64,000 nucleotides of DNA, taken from Streptomyces sp. LUP47B (GTDB taxonomy: Bacteria; Actinomycetota; Actinomycetes; Streptomycetales; Streptomycetaceae). The notes below the pieces were generated by a model. The model had not been told where the DNA came from and did no database searches. It saw only the letters and a program-made list of their open reading frames with translations. Shown one piece after another: positions 50,557 through 57,487 of the stretch. The position numbers and the translations under genes are program-made. The DNA is taken from contig NZ_MJAH01000021.1 in assembly GCF_001746295.1 (NCBI RefSeq), positions 88,412 through 152,411 on the forward strand, read 5' to 3'. Position 1 is the first letter of the stretch. The number at the start of each line of letters is the position of its first letter.

Positions 50557-51174
50557 TCAGTCGCGCAGTTTCGCCACCAGCGCGGTGGCCAGAGAGGCGG
50601 GTACGCCCGCCGCGGTCAGAACGGTGACCGCGGCGGAGCGGCCCGCCTCCCGCGCGTCCAGCAGCCCGTGGTTCACCGCCTCCATCACCGCGAACATCAT
50701 CTGCTCGTGGACGTACGCCAGCGCGGGCGCGGGCAGCGGTGAGACGAAGACGCCCTCGTCCAGGCCGCGCTGGAGCAGTTCGGTGGACGCTTGGCGCACG
50801 GGGGCGAGCCGCTCGATGATGCCCTCCATGGTGACGCTGCGCTGGGCGAGTGAGACCAGGATGCGATAGCGGTCGGCGACCTTCCAGACCTCGAGCACGG
50901 AGCCCGCCACGGCCTGCGCCAGATCGTCGATCCCCTCGCGTCCCGCCGCGTCGGCGGCCGCCACCGCCTCCACGGCCCCGTCGACGAGCGTGCTGATCAG
51001 CGCCTCACGGCTGGGGAAGTGGCCGTACACGGTCCGCCGTACTACGCCCGCGGCGCGCGCGATCTGGTCCATGGACGCGTCGGGGTCGCGCAGCAGCTCG
51101 GCGAGTGCGACATCCAGGATGTGGCGGCGGTTGGCTTCGGCGCGAGGTGAGTGGCCCGTGGTCATGGGCGTCAT
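50557..51174 (-). CDS. TetR-family repressor of the adjacent DHA2 exporter
   Basis: 205 residues. The HTH is ILDVALAELLRDPDASMDQIARAAGVVRRTVYGHFPSREALI; the C-terminal ligand domain is variable. ATG at 51174 has GGAGGGG upstream; an ATG at 51165 is in frame. It is divergent from the MFS gene at 51285 with three TGCACA-N4-TGTGCA-like sites between, the classic repressor-exporter layout. Confidence 0.92.
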   Translation of the reverse strand: MTPMTTGHSPRAEANRRHILDVALAELLRDPDASMDQIARAAGVVRRTVYGHFPSREALISTLVDGAVEAVAAADAAGREGIDDLAQAVAGSVLEVWKVADRYRILVSLAQRSVTMEGIIERLAPVRQASTELLQRGLDEGVFVSPLPAPALAYVHEQMMFAVMEAVNHGLLDAREAGRSAAVTVLTAAGVPASLATALVAKLRD

Positions 51175-51195
51175 TGTGCCCCTCCCGGCTGAACT

Positions 51196-51257
51196 TGCAC
51201 ATGGTTGTGCAGAGGGCGTACATTGCACAGTGTTGAGCAAATGCACACCCCTGTGCA
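51196..51257. promoter_or_regulatory. Three TetR operators in the tetR/DHA2 divergent promoter
   Basis: TGCACA-TGGT-TGTGCA (51196-51211), TGCACA-GTGT-TGAGCA (51224-51239, one mismatch) and TGCACA-CCCC-TGTGCA (51242-51257). A plus-strand promoter TTGCAC (51195-51200), 18 bp, TACATT (51219-51224) is overlapped by the first two sites. Confidence 0.75.
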
Positions 51258-51284
51258 AGTCTGCCGAGGAAGGCCACCCCTGCC

Positions 51285-52955
51285 ATGCGACTCGTCATGA
51301 CCGAACCGGTCGAGAAGATGGAGCGCCCCTACGCCCGCCGCTGGTGGGCACTCCTCGTCCTCTGCCTCAGCCTGCTGATCATCGTGATGGCGAACACCGC
51401 CCTCACGGTCGCGGCCCCCGACATGACCGAGGACCTCGGGTTGTCCAGCGCCGACCTCCAGTGGGTCATCGACGGCTACACCGTCCCGTACGCCGCGCTG
51501 ATGCTGCTGTTCGGCGCGATCGGCGACAAGTACAGCCGCCGCGGCGCACTCCTGCTGGGGCTCGGAGTCTTCGGCGGCGGTGCGGTCCTCGGCTACCTCG
51601 CCGACAGTGCCGCGACCGTCATCGCGGCCCGCGCGGTGATGGGCACCGGCGCCGCGATGATCATGCCGGCCACGCTGTCCCTGCTCGCCGCGACCTTCCC
51701 GCGCGGTGAACGCGCCAAGGCGATCACCGTGTGGACCGCCACCTCGGGCGTGGCGATCGCGGCCGGTCCGCTGGTCGCGGGCGCGCTCCTGGAGCACCAC
51801 GCCTGGACGTCCACGTTCCTGATCAACGTCCCGATCGCGGCCGTCGCCGTCGTCGCCGCGCTCGTCCTGGTCCCGCCGTCCAAGGCCGCGAAGCACGGTC
51901 GTATCGACTACGTCGGCGGTCTGCTGTCGGTCGTGTGGATCGGCGCCCTGGTCTACATGACCATCGAGGGCCCGCACTTCGGCTGGCACGCCAGGGCTCT
52001 CGTCGCCGCCGGGGTCGCGGCCGTCGGTCTGGTGCTCTTCGTCCTGTGGGAGCTGCGCCACCCGCGCCCCGTCGTCGACGTCCGCCGCTTCACCGACCGC
52101 GGCTTCGCGGCCTCCAACCTCGCCGTCGCCCTGTTCTTCCTGGCCGTCTTCGGCGCCTTCTACTACCTCACCCAGCACCTCCAGTTCGTGCTCGGCTACG
52201 GCGCCCTGGAGACCGGCCTGCGCATGCTGCCGCTGGCCGGCGCGGTCTTCGTCGGCTCGGCACTGACCGGGTTCCTCACCCCGCGGGTCGGTATGAAGTG
52301 GACGGTCACCGCGGGCATGGTCGGCGGTACGGCCGCCCTCGCACTGCTCACCCGGATCGACGCCGGTTCGTCGTACGGCGATCTCGTCGCGCCCCTGATG
52401 GTGCTGGGCCTGGCGATCGGGCTCGCCCTCTCGCCGGCCACGGACGCGATCATGGGAGCCTTCCCCGAGTCCGAACTGGGCGTCGGCGGCGCGGTGAACG
52501 ACACCTCGATCGAGCTCGGCGGCTCGCTGGGCATCGCGATCCTCGGTTCGCTGCTGGCCACGTCGTACTCGGACCACCTCTCCGACGCCACCGCGGGCAG
52601 CAGGCTCCCCGCCTCGACGCTGGACGCGGCGCGGGACTCGGTCGGCGCCGGATACACGGTCGCGCAGGGCATCGGCGAGAAGGCCCAGCAGGTCGCCGCT
52701 CAGGCCGCCGGGGCCACCGACCCGCAGCAGGCGGCCCAGCTGAAGGCACAGGCCGGACAGCTCGCCTCGGGTGCCCGGCAGCTGGCGGACGCGGTCGGCT
52801 CGTCCTTCTCCGACGCGGTCGCGCACACCAGCCTCATCGGGGCGATCGTGCTGGGCGTCGGGACGGTGTTGGTCGCGGTGCTGCTGCCCGGCCGGAAGTC
52901 CGCGGAGCCCGCATCTCGGGACGCGGAGGAGAAGGAGCTGGTCGGCACCCGCTGA
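51285..52955 (+). CDS. DHA2-family (EmrB/QacA-like) MFS drug exporter
   Basis: 556 residues with 14 predicted membrane segments. Motifs are NTALTVAAPDMTEDLGLSSADLQW, LLFGAIGDKYSRRGALL (motif A), motif C region TSGVAIAAGPLVAGALLE, and the late loop AFPESELGVGGAVNDTSIELGGSLG. An Ala/Gln-rich loop of about 90 residues precedes the last segment. It probably exports a hydrophobic drug or metabolite by proton antiport, induced when the TetR protein at 50557 binds a ligand. ATG at 51285; ATG at 51297 is possible. Confidence 0.92.
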   Translation: MRLVMTEPVEKMERPYARRWWALLVLCLSLLIIVMANTALTVAAPDMTEDLGLSSADLQWVIDGYTVPYAALMLLFGAIGDKYSRRGALLLGLGVFGGGAVLGYLADSAATVIAARAVMGTGAAMIMPATLSLLAATFPRGERAKAITVWTATSGVAIAAGPLVAGALLEHHAWTSTFLINVPIAAVAVVAALVLVPPSKAAKHGRIDYVGGLLSVVWIGALVYMTIEGPHFGWHARALVAAGVAAVGLVLFVLWELRHPRPVVDVRRFTDRGFAASNLAVALFFLAVFGAFYYLTQHLQFVLGYGALETGLRMLPLAGAVFVGSALTGFLTPRVGMKWTVTAGMVGGTAALALLTRIDAGSSYGDLVAPLMVLGLAIGLALSPATDAIMGAFPESELGVGGAVNDTSIELGGSLGIAILGSLLATSYSDHLSDATAGSRLPASTLDAARDSVGAGYTVAQGIGEKAQQVAAQAAGATDPQQAAQLKAQAGQLASGARQLADAVGSSFSDAVAHTSLIGAIVLGVGTVLVAVLLPGRKSAEPASRDAEEKELVGTR

Positions 52956-52982
52956 CTCACCGAACTCTTACCCGGCCCCACT

Positions 52983-53008
52983 AGCGTGCCGTCCCCGGAC
53001 GGCACGCT
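52983..53008 (+). terminator. Terminator of the DHA2 exporter
   Basis: Perfect 12-bp inverted repeat (52983-52994 and 52997-53008) 27 bp past the MFS stop and 23 bp before the DUF2127 start. Confidence 0.75.
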
Positions 53009-53031
53009 CTTCCATCGGAGGCACACGGGGG

Positions 53032-53847
53032 ATGAAGATCGACTGGGACCGGCGCACCTGTGCGCGTCGCGGTCATGTGACGTACGCGCCGGACGAACCC
53101 CTCCTCCGGGACCGGCTGTACGCCGAGACCGCCCTGGGCGGGGCGTGGCGCTGCCTGCGCTGCGGCGACTTCGCCCTCGGCGACCCGCACGGCTCGGGAC
53201 CCGCGGACCACGCGCCCCTCGTGCCGCGCGGCAAGGTGCTCAGGGATCTGTTCGTCCTTCGCTTCCTCGCGATCGAGCGGGCGGTGCGCGGGGTGTTCAT
53301 CGTGCTGGCCGCGGTGGCGGTGTGGAAGTTCAGCAACAGCCAGGACGCGGTGCGCCGGCTCTTCGACGAGTACCTGGACGTCTTCCGGCCGGTGTTCAGG
53401 CACTTCCACTACGACCTCGACCATTCGCCGGTCGTCGACACCGTCCAGAAGACGTTCGGGTACGAGCACCACACCCTTGTCCTCGTGGCCGTGCTGCTCC
53501 TTGCGTACGCCCTCATCGAGCTCGTCGAGGCGGTCGGGCTCTGGTACGCCAAGCGCTGGGCGGAGTACCTGACGGTGGTCGCGACCGCCGCGTTCCTGCC
53601 GCTGGAGATCTACGAACTCACCGAGCACATCAGCTGGTTGAAGATCGCCACCCTGTTCCTCAACGTCCTCGCCGTCCTCTACATCCTGCTGACCAAGCGC
53701 CTGTTCGGCCTCCGCGGCGGCCACCGGGCCTTCGAGGCGGAACGGCAGAGCGCGTCGCTGCTGGAGGTGGAGGAGGCGGGCGGACTGAGCGAGCTCAGCG
53801 CATCGGGTCGGGGTCCCGGGGGCACCCCTGGGACCACGGGCGGGTGA
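53032..53847 (+). CDS. DUF2127 membrane protein with N-terminal zinc-like motif
   Basis: 271 residues. The N-terminus has CARRGHVTYAP and WRCLRCGDF, so Cys, His and CxxC could bind metal. DUF2127 segments follow (FLAIERAVRGVFIVLAAVAVW, HHTLVLVAVLLLAYALIELVEAVG, WAEYLTVVATAAFLPLEIYE, LFLNVLAVLYILLTKRLFGL), about four membrane helices. ATG at 53032 has GGGGG upstream. The C-terminal tail is Gly/Pro-rich and runs into the repeat region. Function unknown. Confidence 0.87.
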   Translation: MKIDWDRRTCARRGHVTYAPDEPLLRDRLYAETALGGAWRCLRCGDFALGDPHGSGPADHAPLVPRGKVLRDLFVLRFLAIERAVRGVFIVLAAVAVWKFSNSQDAVRRLFDEYLDVFRPVFRHFHYDLDHSPVVDTVQKTFGYEHHTLVLVAVLLLAYALIELVEAVGLWYAKRWAEYLTVVATAAFLPLEIYELTEHISWLKIATLFLNVLAVLYILLTKRLFGLRGGHRAFEAERQSASLLEVEEAGGLSELSASGRGPGGTPGTTGG

Positions 53848-53862
53848 TCTCCCGGAGCGGGC

Positions 53863-54150
53863 GGCGCCTACGGGGGTGCCGGGTTCGGTGGCCGGGCGAG
53901 TGCGGCCCGGTGGGGGCTGGTCGCGCGGTTCCCCGCGGGTGGCTGCGCTGGGCTTGGGCGGGGCGCCTACGGGGGTGCCGGGTTCGGTGGCCGGGCGAGT
54001 GCGGGCCGGTGGGGGCTGGTCGCGCGGTTCCCCGCGGGTGGCTGCGCTGGGCTTGGGCGGGGCGCCTACGGGGGTGCCGGGTTCGGTGGCCGGGCGAGTG
54101 CGGCCCGGTGGGGGCTGGTCGCGCAGTTCCCCGCGCCCCTGGGGAGTTGC
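53863..54150 (+). repeat. 99-bp tandem repeat, about 2.9 copies, with foldback-family core
   Basis: GGCGCCTACGGGGGTGCCGG starts at 53863, 53962 and 54061, exactly 99 bp apart. The third copy ends in GCGCAGTTCCCCGCGCCCCT (54121-54140), the core shared with repeats at 22.6 and 26.8-27.2 kb. Because 99 is divisible by three, all frames give 33-residue repeats, but no coding signal is seen. No gene is present in 53848-54282. Confidence 0.85.
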
Positions 54151-54244
54151 GGTCACCTGCGCCAGGACGGACCGATTCCCACCTGGTGCGCCGCGACGGA
54201 CCGATCCCTGCCCGGCGCACGCACCGGTGCAGTGGGAACCGCTC

Positions 54245-54282
54245 TTGCCTTGACGTCGGCGTCAAGGACTACGTTCGTAGGT
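54245..54282 (+). promoter_or_regulatory. MerR-type promoter/operator, probably leaderless transcript
   Basis: TTGCCT (54245-54250), 19-bp spacer, TACGTT (54270-54275), with the perfect palindrome CCTTGACGTCGGCGTCAAGG (54248-54267) in the spacer. The long spacer with a dyad is the hallmark of MerR-activated promoters. The ATG at 54283 lies about where transcription should begin. Confidence 0.65.
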
Positions 54283-54711
54283 ATGCGAATCGGCGAGCTG
54301 GCCGCACGGGCCGGGACCACGACGCGGACGCTGCGCTATTACGAGGCGCGGGGCCTGTTGCCCGCGCGGCGTGGCGACAACGGATACCGGACCTATGACG
54401 AGGACGACCTGAAGCTGCTCCGGCAGATCCGGACGCTCCAGGACTTCGGGTTCGACCTGGAGGAGACGCGGCCGTTCGTGGAGTGTCTGCGGGCCGGTCA
54501 CCCCGAGGGCGATGGGTGCCCCGCCTCGCTCGTGGTCTACCGCCGCAAGCTCGGTGAACTGGACGCGCTGATCGGTGAGTTGCAGACCGTGCGCGCCCAG
54601 GTCGGGCAGCAGCTCGAGCGGGCCGAGCGGGCGCGTGACGGGCTGGCCGCCGACGCGGAGGTTCCGGGGGGTCCGGAGCCGCAGTGCGAACTGGGAGGGA
54701 TCCACAGGTGA
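54283..54711 (+). CDS. MerR-family regulator coupled to thioredoxin
   Basis: 142 residues. The HTH is MRIGELAARAGTTTRTLRYYEARGLLP; a dimerisation helix follows. Cysteines C68 (FVECLRAG), C79 (DGCPA) and C135 (PQCELGG) could sense thiol-oxidising agents or metals. ATG at 54283 overlaps its promoter, suggesting a leaderless mRNA. Its stop overlaps the thioredoxin GTG (GTGA). Probably autoregulates the two-gene unit (inference). Confidence 0.88.
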   Translation: MRIGELAARAGTTTRTLRYYEARGLLPARRGDNGYRTYDEDDLKLLRQIRTLQDFGFDLEETRPFVECLRAGHPEGDGCPASLVVYRRKLGELDALIGELQTVRAQVGQQLERAERARDGLAADAEVPGGPEPQCELGGIHR

Positions 54712-55040
54712 TCAGAGCAGCGGGTGTGGCAGAGGTGACCGACACGGACTTCGAGACGGAGGTGCTCGGTTCGGAACTGCCGGTGCTGGTGGAGTTCACC
54801 GCCGACTGGTGTCCGCCGTGCCGGCAGATGAAGCCGGTGCTCACGGCTCTCGCCGCTGAGGAGGGCGAGCGGCTCAAGGTGGTCCAACTGGACGTCGACA
54901 CCAATCCGCTGACCACGAATGCCTACAAGGTGCTGTCGATGCCCACCTTCATGGTGTTCCGGGGCGGGGAGCCGGTGCGGTCGATGGTGGGGGCGAGGCC
55001 CAAGCGGCGGCTGCTGGAGGAGCTGACGGACGTCCTGTGA
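54708..55040 (+). CDS. trxA: Thioredoxin
   Basis: 110 residues. The active site is C35/C38 in FTADWCPPCRQMKPVL (CPPC rather than the common CGPC); the cis-proline loop is LSMPTFMVFRGGEP. It reduces protein disulfides. GTG at 54708 is coupled to the MerR stop and has GGGAGGGA upstream. The cis-Pro loop and length are normal; the CPPC site suggests a specialised redox potential. Confidence 0.9.
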   Translation: MIRAAGVAEVTDTDFETEVLGSELPVLVEFTADWCPPCRQMKPVLTALAAEEGERLKVVQLDVDTNPLTTNAYKVLSMPTFMVFRGGEPVRSMVGARPKRRLLEELTDVL

Positions 55041-55052
55041 GCTGACGCATTA

Positions 55053-55094
55053 CAGAGAAATCCCCCGGGCGATTGCGCCCGGGGGATTTCTCTG
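55053..55094 (+). terminator. Strong terminator of the MerR-thioredoxin unit
   Basis: Perfect 19-bp arms (55053-55071 and 55076-55094) with a 4-nt loop, starting 13 bp past the trxA stop. The most stable hairpin noticed in the window. Confidence 0.9.
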
Positions 55095-55171
55095 CGTATA
55101 TTCAATGATTCGCGACCTAATGAGAATTGAGTCGCAAAGAAGTTCAGTGAGCACAGTATATCCGGGCGGGA

Positions 55172-57448
55172 GTGGAATTGTCAAACACCGGTTTTCCGGA
55201 CGATGAATTGCGTCAGGAGCAGGAATTCATCGACGGGCTGTACGCACATGTGGACGCCCTGCGCGGCGACACCGAGGTCTCCGTCACGGACGCGCTCGCC
55301 CAGGGCAACACCCCCCAGCAGGCGCGCCTCGAGCGGGACATCCTGGTCGCCGAGCGCTCGGGGCTGCTGGCCGCGCTGAACGCGGTCGACGGCTCGCTCT
55401 GCTTCGGCCGGATCGACCTCACCTCGGGCACCACCCATCACATCGGCCGGATCGGACTGCGCACCGAGGACGCCGAACGCACCCCGATCCTCATCGACTG
55501 GCGGGCCGGCGTCGCCCGCCCCTTCTACCTGGCCACCGGCCACACCCCGATGGGCCTGCGCCGCCGCCGGCACATCGGCACCGAGGGCCGCCGGGTGACC
55601 GACCTGCACGACGAGATCCTCGACCTGGGCGACCAGGAACGGACGGGCCACGAGGACCCGACCGGCGACGCCGTGCTGCTCGCCGCGCTCAACTCCGCGC
55701 GCACCGGCCGCATGAGCGACATCGTGCAGACCATCCAGGCCGAGCAGGACGAGATCATCCGCGCCCCCCACCGCGGGGTGCTGGTGGTCGAGGGCGGTCC
55801 GGGCACCGGCAAGACGGCCGTCGCCCTGCACCGGGCCGCGTATCTCCTCTACGAACACCGGGAGCTGCTGGCCAAGCGTGCCGTGCTGATCGTCGGCCCC
55901 AACCCCGCCTTCCTCGGCTACATCGGCGAGGTGCTGCCCTCGCTGGGCGAGACCGGCGTGCTGCTCGCGACGGTCGGGGAGCTCTTCCCCGGTGTGAAGG
56001 CGACGGCGACCGACAGTCGCGCGGCGGCCGCGGTGAAGGGGCGCGCCGCCATGGCGGACGTCCTCGCCGATGTCGTACGCGACTGGCAGGCCCTGCCCGA
56101 CCCGGTGATCGCGATCGAGCACGACCGCGAGATCCTCATGCTGGACGACGGTCTGGTGAAGGTCGCCCGTGAGCGCACCCGGGCCGCCCGGCTGCCGCAC
56201 AACGTGGCCCGTGAGCACTTCGAGGGCCACATCCTCAACACGCTCACCGACATGGTCGCCGAACGCATCGGCACGGATCCGTTCGACGGGACCAACCTGC
56301 TGGACCCGAGCGACATCACACAGATCCGCGACGAACTCGCCGAGAATCCCGAAGTCTGGGCCGCCATCGACCAGTTGTGGCCACGTCTGACCCCGCAGCG
56401 GCTGGTCGCGGACTTCCTCGCCGATCCGGTCGGCTACCTCCCCGACGAGGACGCGGCCGCCATCCGCCGCCCGGTGACCCGGGGTTGGACGGTGGCGGAC
56501 GTACCCCTGCTCGACGAGGCGGCCGAACTCCTCGGCGTGGACGAACGGCTGGCCCGGGCCCGGGCCGAACGCGAGCGGGAGACGCAGGTCGCGTACGCGC
56601 AGGGCGTGCTGGACGTGTCGTACGCCTCGCGGACCTACGAGTTCGACGACAAGGACGAGGAGGACTCCGAGGTCCTGTCCGCGCACGACATCATCGACGC
56701 CGAGCGGTTCGCCGAGCGGCAGGAGGAGGACGACCACCGCAGCGCCGCCGAGCGCGCGGCGGCCGACCGCACCTGGGCGTTCGGGCACATCATCGTCGAC
56801 GAGGCGCAGGAGCTGTCGCCGATGGCCTGGCGGCTGCTCATGCGGCGCAGCCCGACCCGTTCGATGACCCTCGTCGGCGACCCGGCGCAGACCGCGGAGG
56901 CGGCGGGCGTGGGGTCGTGGCAGAAGATCCTGGAGCCGTACGTCGAGGACCGCTGGGAGCACGCCAGGCTGGGCGTCAACTACCGCACCCCGGCCGAGAT
57001 CATGGAACTCGCGGCCGCCGTGGTGCGCGCCTCGGACCCCGGGTTCGAGCCGCCGAGTTCGGTGCGGTCGACAGGGGTACGGCCATGGGTGCGTGCCACC
57101 GACGACCTGCCCGGCGCGGTCGCGGAGGCGGTGAAGGAGCTGACCCCCGCCGAGGGGCGGCTCGCGGTCATCGCCCCGCGCCATCTGCACCGCAGGCTGG
57201 CGGCCCGGCTCGACGGGGTGACCGCGGGTGCGGAGCCGGACCTGACGCGGACCGTCGTACTCCTGGACCCCCGTCAGTCGAAAGGGCTCGAATTCGACTC
57301 CGTGCTCGTGGTCGAGCCGGGCCTGTACGGCACGAGCGACCTCTATGTGGCGCTGACCCGGGCGACCCAGCGGCTGGGGGTGCTGCACACGGGCCGGCTG
57401 CCGAAGGCGCTGGCCGACACCTCCGTACCGGGGATCACCGAGCCGTAA
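55172..57448 (+). CDS. helD: HelD-like UvrD-type helicase, RNA polymerase recycling factor
   Basis: 758 residues. The N-terminal coiled coil (DELRQEQEFIDGLYAHVDAL) fits the HelD secondary-channel arm; Walker A GGPGTGKTA is at 208-216, DEAQELSP marks motif II, and VNYRTPAEI and VALTRATQRLGVL are later helicase motifs. HelD proteins dislodge stalled RNA polymerase and in Streptomyces can confer rifampicin tolerance. GTG at 55172 has weak GGGA upstream; TTG at 55178 is possible. Which HelD class this is cannot be settled here. Confidence 0.85.
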   Translation: MELSNTGFPDDELRQEQEFIDGLYAHVDALRGDTEVSVTDALAQGNTPQQARLERDILVAERSGLLAALNAVDGSLCFGRIDLTSGTTHHIGRIGLRTEDAERTPILIDWRAGVARPFYLATGHTPMGLRRRRHIGTEGRRVTDLHDEILDLGDQERTGHEDPTGDAVLLAALNSARTGRMSDIVQTIQAEQDEIIRAPHRGVLVVEGGPGTGKTAVALHRAAYLLYEHRELLAKRAVLIVGPNPAFLGYIGEVLPSLGETGVLLATVGELFPGVKATATDSRAAAAVKGRAAMADVLADVVRDWQALPDPVIAIEHDREILMLDDGLVKVARERTRAARLPHNVAREHFEGHILNTLTDMVAERIGTDPFDGTNLLDPSDITQIRDELAENPEVWAAIDQLWPRLTPQRLVADFLADPVGYLPDEDAAAIRRPVTRGWTVADVPLLDEAAELLGVDERLARARAERERETQVAYAQGVLDVSYASRTYEFDDKDEEDSEVLSAHDIIDAERFAERQEEDDHRSAAERAAADRTWAFGHIIVDEAQELSPMAWRLLMRRSPTRSMTLVGDPAQTAEAAGVGSWQKILEPYVEDRWEHARLGVNYRTPAEIMELAAAVVRASDPGFEPPSSVRSTGVRPWVRATDDLPGAVAEAVKELTPAEGRLAVIAPRHLHRRLAARLDGVTAGAEPDLTRTVVLLDPRQSKGLEFDSVLVVEPGLYGTSDLYVALTRATQRLGVLHTGRLPKALADTSVPGITEP

Positions 57449-57487
57449 CAGGTCCCGCCATGACCGCCGAGGCCGGCCCGGCCGGCT

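Noticed and set aside
53876..54253. Open frames with 33-residue repeats such as GVPGSVAGRV
   Set aside because: They come from a 99-bp tandem repeat being divisible by three; every frame is open and no ribosome binding site or known protein is seen.
55100..55171. Rifampicin-associated element upstream of helD
   Set aside because: Only a loose GCGAC/GTCGC repeat with a 14-bp gap is present; the known inverted element was not seen.
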